A DNA stretch of 64,000 nt from Prevotella sp. UBA2809 (GTDB taxonomy: Bacteria > Bacteroidota > Bacteroidia > Bacteroidales > Bacteroidaceae): positions 25,510 through 89,509 of the forward strand of contig DEHD01000031.1 in NCBI GenBank assembly GCA_002351725.1. The letters are read 5' to 3'. The position numbers were made by a program, and so were the translations under genes. This document shows positions 8,724 through 15,667 of the stretch, one piece after another. Numbering within the stretch: the stretch's first letter is position 1; the number at the start of each line of letters is the position of its first letter. Under the pieces are notes generated by a model. The model was not told where the DNA came from and did no database searches. It saw only the letters and a list, made by a program, of their open reading frames with translations.

Positions 8724-8740
8724 ATGATGCTTAGCATCAT
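8724..8740. repeat. 17-bp palindrome in the leader of the DUF349 gene
   Basis: ATGATGCT, one base, AGCATCAT: 8-bp arms that are perfect complements, lying between the ATG at 8700 and the likely -7 box TAATTTTG (8760-8753, minus). It could be an operator or an RNA hairpin at the mRNA 5' end. Confidence 0.5.
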
Positions 8741-8752
8741 CACATTTGGCGT

Positions 8753-8760
8753 CAAAATTA
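8753..8760 (-). promoter_or_regulatory. -7 box of the DUF349 gene
   Basis: TAATTTTG on the minus strand matches TAnnTTTG. No good -33 element is seen at the expected distance. Confidence 0.5.
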
Positions 8761-8814
8761 AGCAATATTATTGAAACTTCCTAATTTTTTTCAGTTTTTT
8801 TGCGTTTTTGGGGC

Positions 8815-9741
8815 TTAAACAAGTCGTTTTCTGCGGAAAATACCCCACGCAATGGCTGAAATGGCTACCGAAAAGATGATTGCGATGACGAATCCCCAAG
8901 GTTTTGACTCCATTCCGTTCACCAGGTTCATACCGAACATTGATGTTATCAGCGTAGGTATCATCATAATAATGGTTACCGATGTAAGCGTACGCATCAC
9001 GGTGTTCATATTGTTGTTGATAATACTCTGATATGTATCCATGGTAGACTCAAGGATGTTCGAGTAGATGCTTGTAGTCTCTCGCGCCTGGGTCATCTCG
9101 ATATTTACGTCCTCAATCAGGTCGGCATCAAGTTCGTCAATCTGTAGTTTGAACTTCAACTTCGACAGAAGCGTCTCGTTACCACGGATTGATGTCTGGA
9201 AGTACGTAAGCGAGTCTTGCAGACGGCTCAGTCCGATAAGGCTCTCGTTGTTCACCTCCTTGTCGAGGTTACGCTTAGCCTTATCTACCAGCATAGAGAT
9301 CTGCTTCAGTCGCTTCAGATACCATACCGCACTCGAAAGGAACAAACGGAAAATCATATCTACATGGTCAGTGAATCCCTCACCGCGCTTCTGCTGGAAG
9401 CTAACGAAGTCGATCATCACATTGGTCTCGTAGAAACACACTGTAATGGTTACATCACGCTTATGTATGATACCAAGAGGCACCGTGGTGTATGGCGTTC
9501 TTGAGCGTATCTCCTTTACATAAGGTATACGCAGGATGATAAGCATCCAACCGTCGTCGTACTCATAACGGGCACGCTCATCGGTATCGCTGATGTCCGA
9601 CATGAAATAGTCGGGGATATTAAACTTCTCCTCGAGTTCGCGCTGGTCTTCTTCGGTGGGGCATGTCACCTGTATCCAGCAATTGGGCTGCCACTCTTCC
9701 AGTTGGGTCAGTCCACCTTGGGTATTCCAGAATGTCTTCAT
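8815..9741 (-). CDS. corA: CorA-family magnesium/cobalt transporter
   Basis: Inner membrane divalent cation channel. The 308-residue product from ATG 9741 (MKTFWNTQGG) has a large acidic/helical cytoplasmic domain, then two C-terminal transmembrane helices with the pore signature G-M-N (TSMFGMNLVNGME) and a basic tail (IFRRKRLV). An in-frame ATG at 9810 would add 23 hydrophilic residues. I prefer 9741 because the product then begins like other family members and an AGGA sits about 9 nt upstream. Transcription appears to start near 9880, leaving an unusually long leader (see separate entries). Confidence 0.9.
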   Translation of the reverse strand: MKTFWNTQGGLTQLEEWQPNCWIQVTCPTEEDQRELEEKFNIPDYFMSDISDTDERARYEYDDGWMLIILRIPYVKEIRSRTPYTTVPLGIIHKRDVTITVCFYETNVMIDFVSFQQKRGEGFTDHVDMIFRLFLSSAVWYLKRLKQISMLVDKAKRNLDKEVNNESLIGLSRLQDSLTYFQTSIRGNETLLSKLKFKLQIDELDADLIEDVNIEMTQARETTSIYSNILESTMDTYQSIINNNMNTVMRTLTSVTIIMMIPTLITSMFGMNLVNGMESKPWGFVIAIIFSVAISAIAWGIFRRKRLV

Positions 9742-9880
9742 TTTGCTAATCCTTTTTTCGTTAATGAAATGGTTTTTAGCGGCAAAGGGATTAGCAGCCT
9801 TGCTCACCATCCCCCGCCTTTACGAATTGTAATTGTCCGCCGGGTAATCGTCCATAATTTTATTATTAATTTGATTTATC
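9742..9880 (-). promoter_or_regulatory. Long structured leader of corA
   Basis: The -7 box TATCTTTG (9893-9886, minus) places the transcript start near 9880, about 140 nt before corA, when most leaders in this window are 5-40 nt. Within it, GCTAATCC (9795-9788) is a perfect 8-base complement of GGATTAGC (9752-9745), which contains the presumed ribosome binding site just before the start codon. Folding would hide that site. An 11-codon reading frame lies upstream of the hairpin. Confidence 0.5.
9820..9855 (-). CDS. Possible corA leader peptide, 11 residues
   Basis: ATG at 9855 followed by ten codons and TAA gives MDDYPADNYNS. It starts about 25 nt into the predicted mRNA behind an A/T-rich unstructured stretch. 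Its N-terminus is dominated by aspartate and proline, the kind of nascent chain known in enterobacterial mgt leaders to destabilise ribosomes when magnesium is low. Whether it is translated is unknown. Confidence 0.3.
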   Translation of the reverse strand: MDDYPADNYNS

Positions 9881-9961
9881 GGGTGCAAAGATAAATAAAA
9901 AACGCGGACCTGCCAAGCAAATCCGCGGTTTTTTATTCCAATTTTTCAATTTTTCAACTTT

Positions 9962-11419
9962 TTATTTCTCAGGGATATCCTCGAGAGTCTTCTTCAGCAG
10001 TTCCCAGAAAGGAGCCACAGTCTCAATGAGCGCACGCTCGGTAGTGGTGTGAGGCGACTTCATTGTGGGACCCATGCTCACTACGTCAAGGTGTGGATAC
10101 TTACCCAGGATGATAGAGCACTCCAGTCCTGCGTGGTCTACCTGGATGATTCCGTCCTTGCCAAACAGATCCTTATACTCCTTCAGCAACAGGTGCAGAA
10201 TCTCAGAGTCGGGATTTGGATCCCAACCGCCATAGCTACCTGCAGTCTCAACCTTCATGCCTGCCATATTGAAGCAGCTCTCCAAGGTCTTAACGATGTA
10301 ATCCTTCATATCCTCACGACTTGAACGAGCCAGAATCTTAATCATAGCATGCCCCTCGCCTATCTCGATGATAGCCAGGTTGCTCGATGTCTCAACTACG
10401 CTTGGATAGCTTGGAATCATACGAACCACACCGTCGTGGCAACCGTAGATCACGTTGATAAGGTTGTCCTGAATCTCCTGTGGAACCTCCATCTTTGGTG
10501 TCTCCACATCCTCACAGATAACCTCGATACCACTCTCAATACCCTTATACTCGTCGACGAAGTCCTCGAGCCAGTCGGCAGCAAGCTCCTTCAGAGCAGC
10601 TACGTTCTCCTTTGGCAATGTCAGCACAGCCTCGGCCTTGAATGGGATGGCGTTACGCATGTTTCCACCCTGCCAGCAAGCCAGACGAGCCTCGCACTCC
10701 TCGATGGCCTCGCGAACCAGACGAACCAACAGCTTGTTGGCGTTTCCACGACCCTCGTGAATCTCCAGTCCTGAGTGTCCGCCACGCAGACCCTTCACTG
10801 TTACCTTTACAGCAGCATCGTCGGCATCGGTCTCCACCTCTTTATAATCAAGTGTAGCAGTGATGTTGATACCACCAGCACTACCGATAACGAACTTGCC
10901 CCAGTGCTCAGAGTCGAGGTTCATCAGTATGTCGCCGTTCAACTCGCCTTCAGGCAGTCCGTTAGCGCCAAACATACCTGTCTCTTCATCAGCAGTAATC
11001 AGTGCCTCAATAGGACCGTGCTTCAGGGTCTTGTCCTCCATAATTGCCATAATGGCAGCTACGCCCAGACCGTTGTCGGCACCCAGTGTTGTACCCTTAG
11101 CCTTAACCCACTCGCCGTCAATCCAAGGCTGTATTGGGTCGGTCTCAAAGTTATGTGTACTCTCAGGAGTCTTCTGTGGCACCATGTCCATGTGAGCCTG
11201 CAGAATCACACCCTTCTTTTTCTCCATACCAGCCGAAGCGGGCTTACGCATCACGATGTTATCTGCGGGGTCTTTAAATGCCTCCACACCTGCCTGCTTA
11301 GCAAAGTCGAGCAGGAACTGTTGTACTTTCTCCAGATGTCCTGATGGACGTGGAACCTGTGTCAGTGCATAGAAGTTCTTCCAAATGCACGTTGGGTTCA
11401 GATTTTTAATTTCACTCAT
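9962..11419 (-). CDS. pepD: Aminoacyl-histidine dipeptidase (cytosol non-specific dipeptidase)
   Basis: Metallo-dipeptidase of family M20 that hydrolyses dipeptides such as Xaa-His in the cytoplasm. The 485-residue length is standard. Metal-site and catalytic motifs are in place: QAHMDMVPQ (first His/Asp), LGADNGLGVA (bridging Asp), TADEETGMFGA (catalytic Glu and ligand Glu), and a C-terminal H-x-T-T-E-R (SPHTTTERALIE). The start codon overlaps the stop of the upstream membrane protein gene by 4 bp (ATGA), so both are on one mRNA. Confidence 0.93.
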   Translation of the reverse strand: MSEIKNLNPTCIWKNFYALTQVPRPSGHLEKVQQFLLDFAKQAGVEAFKDPADNIVMRKPASAGMEKKKGVILQAHMDMVPQKTPESTHNFETDPIQPWIDGEWVKAKGTTLGADNGLGVAAIMAIMEDKTLKHGPIEALITADEETGMFGANGLPEGELNGDILMNLDSEHWGKFVIGSAGGINITATLDYKEVETDADDAAVKVTVKGLRGGHSGLEIHEGRGNANKLLVRLVREAIEECEARLACWQGGNMRNAIPFKAEAVLTLPKENVAALKELAADWLEDFVDEYKGIESGIEVICEDVETPKMEVPQEIQDNLINVIYGCHDGVVRMIPSYPSVVETSSNLAIIEIGEGHAMIKILARSSREDMKDYIVKTLESCFNMAGMKVETAGSYGGWDPNPDSEILHLLLKEYKDLFGKDGIIQVDHAGLECSIILGKYPHLDVVSMGPTMKSPHTTTERALIETVAPFWELLKKTLEDIPEK

Positions 11420-12465
11420 AGTTTTTCTATTTTGGGGTTTAATCTTTTAGTAAAAAGTAAAGCAGCCCAGGCGTATATGCCAAGGACGGTGACCAGCATG
11501 GTCTGCACGGTATGTACGATGAGCACAAACCAAAGTGCCTGCTCGTCGGCCACACCATAAAGTATCAGCATGGTCTTAATGGCAAAGTGCCACGGACCGG
11601 CTCCGTTTGGTGTTGGTACGATAACAGCGAAGTTGGCCACCACAAACGATACCAACGCACAGCCGATGCCAAGATTTGCGGTGAAGTCGAAACAGAAGAA
11701 CGTCAGATAGTAATGCAGGAAATACATCACCCAGATGCCTACTGAGAAGAACAGATACAGTGGCAGGTTGCGCACGCCCTTCAACGAGAGCACACCCTCC
11801 CAGATGCCACTAAGCGTCATTTTCACCTTATTATATATAGAGAAGTTCTTCAGCAGCAAGTGCAACAGTATCCCAACAGCCACACCACAGATAGCTGTAA
11901 CTATCCAACCTGTAAGCGAGAAGCTGTTAAGTATACGGTCCATCGATGTACCCGTCTTGCGGAAGAAGGTGCCAAACACGCTCATCTCCAACAGCAAAAT
12001 TATACCCGAGTATAACAGCACTATCAGCGTATCAACGGCACGCTCGGTAACTACCGTACCCAGTGCCTTCGAGAACGACACACCATCATAACGCTTAAGG
12101 ATAGCGCATCTTGAGAACTCGCCTATTCTGGGTATTATCAAACTTGCGGCATAGCTGATGAATACGGCATTGATACAGGTATGGTTGCGGGCTTTTATCT
12201 CACGTCCGCCTTCAGTCTGTTCAACAGAGCTCGGCCTCAGGTCGATAGGATCAAGTGTCTGTTTCCATCGCCATCCGCGAAACATCTGTGCCAATATGCC
12301 AAATGGGAAGCTGAGCAGCATCCACGTCCAGTCCATTTCTTCTGTCAGCACATGACTGATTACCGAGAAATCCTCGCCTCGGTACATCCACCACAAGATA
12401 GCGCCACCCAACACAAAAGGCAGCACCACCTTAGCCACACTGCTGATTATAGTTTTTAAATTCAT
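11416..12465 (-). CDS. Flippase-like multi-spanning membrane protein (lysylphosphatidylglycerol synthase TM family)
   Basis: 349 residues from ATG 12465, with about eight transmembrane segments and the family features: an R-x-G-E-x-x-R motif (PRIGEFSRCAILKRY), a conserved TVVTERAVDT segment and a C-terminal PTPNGAGPWHFAIK stretch. The related domain of MprF moves modified lipids across the inner membrane; stand-alone members like this one lack the synthase part and their substrate is unknown. The longer frame from 12501 overlaps the promoter, so the downstream ATG is right. The predicted -7 box ends only 5 nt upstream of it. Confidence 0.8.
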   Translation of the reverse strand: MNLKTIISSVAKVVLPFVLGGAILWWMYRGEDFSVISHVLTEEMDWTWMLLSFPFGILAQMFRGWRWKQTLDPIDLRPSSVEQTEGGREIKARNHTCINAVFISYAASLIIPRIGEFSRCAILKRYDGVSFSKALGTVVTERAVDTLIVLLYSGIILLLEMSVFGTFFRKTGTSMDRILNSFSLTGWIVTAICGVAVGILLHLLLKNFSIYNKVKMTLSGIWEGVLSLKGVRNLPLYLFFSVGIWVMYFLHYYLTFFCFDFTANLGIGCALVSFVVANFAVIVPTPNGAGPWHFAIKTMLILYGVADEQALWFVLIVHTVQTMLVTVLGIYAWAALLFTKRLNPKIEKL

Positions 12466-12470
12466 GGGTG

Positions 12471-12502
12471 CAAAGATAGTGCAAATCGAACGAAAAACCA
12501 AA
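12471..12502 (-). promoter_or_regulatory. Promoter of flippase-pepD operon
   Basis: On the minus strand TTTG (12502-12499), 20 bp, TATCTTTG (12478-12471). The ATG follows after only 5 nt (CACCC). Confidence 0.75.
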
Positions 12503-12573
12503 TATTAATCATATTTATTTTTATTGATACGTGTCAACGAATCCCTATTTTTTTACTGTTTTTATGCAAAACG

Positions 12574-12605
12574 TTTGGCTGTGTGCGCAAACAGTCGTAC
12601 CTTTG
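12574..12605 (+). promoter_or_regulatory. Promoter of the 34-residue membrane peptide gene
   Basis: TTTG (12574-12577), 20 bp, TACCTTTG (12598-12605); about 45 nt leader to the ATG at 12655. Confidence 0.75.
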
Positions 12606-12654
12606 CATCGGTTTTAAGGATAACAATTAAATTATTAGAGAAAGGAAATTAATT

Positions 12655-12759
12655 ATGGTAACATTAGAAACAAGTTTTTTATTGATGACCTTGGCCGCAT
12701 TTGCACTGGCCGTTTCACTGGTAGTAACCGTTGCTGTTAATGTAGACAACAATAAGTAA
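12655..12759 (+). CDS. 34-residue single-span membrane peptide
   Basis: ATG at 12655, TAA at 12757-12759. The product is short and hydrophobic: a few polar residues, one membrane helix (about residues 7-28: [20 protein letters not shown]), then a polar end NVDNNK. Evidence that it is a gene: an excellent promoter 50 bp upstream, a purine-rich AGAAAGGAA 6-14 nt before the ATG (a rarity here), and a strong terminator directly after it. It is too short for most gene finders. Its function is unknown; single-span peptides of this size often sit on transporters or kinases. Confidence 0.65.
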
Positions 12760-12785
12760 TTCAATAGGTAACCGAAAAAAATGAG

Positions 12786-12814
12786 TCGCAGATTAAACAA
12801 TCTGCGATTTTTTT
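12786..12814 (+). terminator. Terminator after the 34-residue peptide gene
   Basis: A 9-bp stem TCGCAGATT (12786-12794) / AATCTGCGA (12799-12807), 4-nt loop, then seven T. Confidence 0.85.
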
Positions 12815-12822
12815 GTGACAAA

Positions 12823-12854
12823 TTTGGAATTTTGCTCACTTATTCGTAACTTTG
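12823..12854 (+). promoter_or_regulatory. Promoter of ksgA
   Basis: TTTG (12823-12826), 20 bp, TAACTTTG (12847-12854). The ksgA ATG begins at 12860, only 5 nt later. Confidence 0.75.
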
Positions 12855-12859
12855 CCCCC

Positions 12860-13651
12860 ATGAAACAAGTTCGACCTAAGAAAAATCTCGGTCAGCACTT
12901 CCTGACTGATTTGAACATAGCTAAGCGCATCGCCGACACGGTGGATGCTTGTCCTGACATACCTGTGCTTGAGGTTGGCCCCGGAATGGGAGTAATGACT
13001 CAGTATCTGGTAGAGAAGCCCCGCCCATTCAAGGTTGTAGAGATAGACCGCGAGAGTGTGGCCTATCTGCAGGAGAATTTCCCTCGTCTGAATGACAACA
13101 TCATAGGTGGCGACTTCCTGCGTATGGACCTGCATGAGGTATTTGACGGGCAGCAGTTTGTGCTGACAGGCAACTATCCTTACGACATCTCATCGCAGAT
13201 ATTCTTCAAGATGCTCGACAATAAGGACCTCATCCCCTGCTGCACTGGTATGATTCAGCATGAGGTGGCCGTACGCATGGCATCGCAGCCAGGCAACAAG
13301 CAGTATGGCATACTATCTGTATTGATACAGGCGTGGTACAACGTAGAGTATCTGTTTACCGTTGAGCCAGGCGTGTTCAATCCGCCACCAAAGGTGCAGA
13401 GCGCAGTAATCAGAATGACGCGTAATGAAGTTACCGACCTGGGATGCGACGAGCAGTTGTTTAAGCGCGTGGTAAAGGCAACATTCAACCAGCGACGCAA
13501 GATGCTACGCGTGTCGCTGCGCCAGATTTTTGACTCAAATCATCCTGCTCCTGCAGGCTTCTTCGATGCCGACATAATGACACGTCGCCCTGAGCAGCTC
13601 TCAATACCACAGTTTGTTGAGCTGACCAATATGGTGGCCGCAGCACTGTAA
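12860..13651 (+). CDS. ksgA: 16S rRNA adenine dimethyltransferase KsgA/RsmA
   Basis: Dimethylates the two adenines in the 3'-terminal hairpin of 16S rRNA late in 30S assembly. The 263-residue protein has the family start (VRPKKNLGQHFLTD), the SAM-binding loop VLEVGPGMGVMTQYL, the acidic loop VVEIDRESV and the catalytic NYPYDISSQI. The ATG at 12860 is chosen because the longer frame (12815) begins inside the preceding terminator and upstream of the promoter. The gap between -7 box and ATG (CCCCC) is too short for a normal leader. Confidence 0.95.
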   Translation: MKQVRPKKNLGQHFLTDLNIAKRIADTVDACPDIPVLEVGPGMGVMTQYLVEKPRPFKVVEIDRESVAYLQENFPRLNDNIIGGDFLRMDLHEVFDGQQFVLTGNYPYDISSQIFFKMLDNKDLIPCCTGMIQHEVAVRMASQPGNKQYGILSVLIQAWYNVEYLFTVEPGVFNPPPKVQSAVIRMTRNEVTDLGCDEQLFKRVVKATFNQRRKMLRVSLRQIFDSNHPAPAGFFDADIMTRRPEQLSIPQFVELTNMVAAAL

Positions 13652-13671
13652 CTGCTATTATTACCGGAAAA

Positions 13672-14961
13672 ATGAACACTATATATAATAAGGTGCAGAT
13701 TTATCGCGCCAATATAATCTATACTCCAGAGAGTAAACACTTCGAAGTAGTGCCACATGGCTACATAGCAGTTAGCGATGGCAAGGTAGAGGGTGTATAT
13801 ACCCAACTGCCAAAGCACTTAGAAGATTGCCCTGTTACTGACCTTGGCGACAGACTGCTGATACCTGCCATGAACGATATGCACGTGCATGCCCCGCAGT
13901 ATCGCAACCAGGGACTGGCTATGGACGAGGAACTGCTGCCATGGCTGCAGAACTACACATTCCCAGAGGAGCTGAAGTTTGCCGATGTGGCCTACGCTGA
14001 GCATATATACCGCAGATTCATACACGATCTGTGGCGATTTGGAACAATGCGCGTTGTGGCTTTTGCATCTATACACCTTGAGAGCACCCGCTTGCTTATG
14101 CAGTTGTTGCAACAGGCTGGCATGGGTGGCCGAGTGGGAAAGGTGAACATGAACCGCAACTGCCCCGAAGGACTACAAGAGAGCGTAAGCGAGGCTTGGG
14201 AGGCCTGCGATGCACTTGTTAGCGAGTTTGAACGCCCTGATGCCTTGGTGCGCCCGATAGTAACCCCACGCTTCGTGCCCTCGTGTACACCAGAGATGCT
14301 TGAGGCATGCGGACAGATGGCCAGCAAATACCAACTGCCAGTACAGTCGCACCTGTCGGAGAACCTGGGTGAGATAGAATGGGTGAAACAGCTTGAACCT
14401 GAAAGTAAGCACTATGCAGATGCTTATAATCGATACGGACTACTTGGCCAGACGCCAACCATTATGGCCCACTGCGTGTGGACTGATGGCGACGAGCTAC
14501 AGATGCTAAGTAAACAAGGAGTGATGGTGGCCCACTGCCCAACATCGAATTTCAACATTGCCTCCGGGCTTGCTCCTATCCGCCGTTTGCTCAATGCAGG
14601 CGTAGCAGTAGGACTGGGTAGCGACATCAGCGGTGGACACGACCTAAGCATCTTCCGTATGATGGTATACGCAGTACAGGTGAGCAAGATGCATTATCAG
14701 CGCGATAAGCATAACACATTCCTATCGCTATCCGAAGCCTTCTGGACGGCAACAAAGTCGGCAGGCAGTTTCTTCGGAAAGGTAGGAAGCTTTGAACCTG
14801 GTTACGATTTCGACGCGTTGGTAATCGACGACAGTGAGTTGCTGATAGATTCGGACTACACCCTACTCCAGCGCCTTGAGCGATTCATCTATACTGGCGA
14901 CGACCGCCATATAGCAGCGCGCTACTGTAAGGGACGTCTTATTCCCGAGCCCCAAGTATAA
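13672..14961 (+). CDS. guaD: Guanine deaminase
   Basis: Converts guanine to xanthine and ammonia in purine salvage. A 429-residue amidohydrolase with metal ligands visible in MHVHAPQ (H-x-H), SHLSEN, AHCVWTD and GSDISGG, and the guanine-deaminase-type LPWLQNYTFPEE segment after the first motif. The start is 20 bp after ksgA, with CCGGAAAA before the ATG, so the two genes are probably co-transcribed. The chlorohydrolase/SAH deaminase branch is an alternative but the LPWL...TFPEE motif favours guanine. Confidence 0.85.
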   Translation: MNTIYNKVQIYRANIIYTPESKHFEVVPHGYIAVSDGKVEGVYTQLPKHLEDCPVTDLGDRLLIPAMNDMHVHAPQYRNQGLAMDEELLPWLQNYTFPEELKFADVAYAEHIYRRFIHDLWRFGTMRVVAFASIHLESTRLLMQLLQQAGMGGRVGKVNMNRNCPEGLQESVSEAWEACDALVSEFERPDALVRPIVTPRFVPSCTPEMLEACGQMASKYQLPVQSHLSENLGEIEWVKQLEPESKHYADAYNRYGLLGQTPTIMAHCVWTDGDELQMLSKQGVMVAHCPTSNFNIASGLAPIRRLLNAGVAVGLGSDISGGHDLSIFRMMVYAVQVSKMHYQRDKHNTFLSLSEAFWTATKSAGSFFGKVGSFEPGYDFDALVIDDSELLIDSDYTLLQRLERFIYTGDDRHIAARYCKGRLIPEPQV

Positions 14962-14993
14962 AACAACAATTATCGAAAATTTCCCGCTGAAAA

Positions 14994-15025
14994 TTTGCGG
15001 GAATGAAAAAAATGTTGTACCTTTG
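14994..15025 (+). promoter_or_regulatory. Promoter of tRNA-Tyr
   Basis: TTTG (14994-14997), 20 bp, TACCTTTG (15018-15025). Confidence 0.75.
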
Positions 15026-15042
15026 CACCCGGTTTTGAAAAT

Positions 15043-15128
15043 GGGTGTTTTCCAGAGTGGCCAAATGGGGCAGACTGTAAATCTGCTGTCTTTCGACTTC
15101 GGTGGTTCGAATCCATCAGCACCCACCA
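15043..15128 (+). tRNA. tRNA-Tyr, anticodon GTA
   Basis: Class II tRNA with a long variable arm (CTGTCTTTCGACTTCGG region). Acceptor arms GGGTGTT (15043-15049) and AGCACCC (15118-15124), anticodon loop ACTGTAAATC with GTA, T-loop TTCGAATC, discriminator A15125 and encoded CCA 15126-15128. Confidence 0.95.
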
Positions 15129-15139
15129 AGAAACAAGTT

Positions 15140-15172
15140 AAGGATGTGAGAAATCGCATCCTTATTTTTTTG
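15140..15172 (+). terminator. Terminator of tRNA-Tyr
   Basis: Stem AGGATGTG (15141-15148) / CGCATCCT (15155-15162) with one G-T pair, followed by TATTTTTTT. Almost the same 22-nt hairpin follows tRNA-Val. Confidence 0.85.
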
Positions 15173-15301
15173 TTTATATACATTTTCTTTAAAAAGTGTA
15201 AAATAAACGTGTTTTCGTACACAATTCGGTTGTGTTCGCACACAACAGCTTGATATACATCAAAAGAAAGGCACTTTTTTGAGGAAAGTAGATAATCTTT
15301 C

Positions 15302-15332
15302 TTTGATGGTTGCAAAAATCGTCGTACCTTTG
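15302..15332 (+). promoter_or_regulatory. Promoter of the putative non-coding RNA
   Basis: TTTG (15302-15305), 19 bp, TACCTTTG (15325-15332), as good as the tRNA promoters in this window. No protein gene follows on this strand. Confidence 0.7.
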
Positions 15333-15337
15333 CATCG

Positions 15338-15649
15338 TCAAAAGACAACAACATGATCTTCAATAGAAGCATAGAAAACAAAATACAGAGGTATTAGTTA
15401 AGGTATATAAAGATTGATTGATTTAGGTTTTAGTTAGAGTTAATAGTTAGTTAGAATTTGGTTTTAGGTTTATTAGTTAGTTAGAAATTGGAGATAGGTA
15501 TTTCTAAGGTGTTAGAAAAAAGAATTGTTAGTAAGGATAACAAAGACGCAGTGGTGACACTCCGTTTTTTCTCAGAAAAAGGTTTTTAGTTATTCATAGA
15601 TTGTTGGTGCCGCCCCGGAGTCGTTGATGACCCTTGAGCGGCTTTTTTT
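15338..15649 (+). ncRNA. Putative non-coding RNA, UUAG-rich, about 310 nt
   Basis: A stretch without a convincing protein gene is bounded by a consensus promoter and an intrinsic terminator on the same strand: GCCGC (15609-15613) / GCGGC (15638-15642) enclosing a second stem GGAGTC/GACCCTT, then seven T. The hairpin cannot serve the converging MATE gene, since no T-run follows on the minus strand. Between 15387 and 15503 there is no cytosine at all, and TTAG occurs about 12 times across 15390-15540. Such RNA would be single-stranded. The only reading frame near the 5' end is 14 codons (15353-15397). I do not recognise the RNA; it lacks the paired arms of 6S RNA. Confidence 0.5.
15609..15649 (+). 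terminator. Terminator of the putative non-coding RNA
   Basis: GCCGC/GCGGC outer stem with inner GGAGTC(GTTGAT)GACCCTT stem, then seven T (15643-15649). Confidence 0.75.
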
Positions 15650-15667
15650 ATGTCTAAAAATCAATTA

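Noticed and set aside
9742..9810. Upstream in-frame start of corA at 9810
   Set aside because: It adds 23 residues unlike family N-termini and places the start within the leader hairpin; kept only as an alternative.
15338..15649. 6S RNA or tmRNA
   Set aside because: The core is C-free and cannot form the long paired arms of 6S RNA, and there is no tRNA-like part as in tmRNA.
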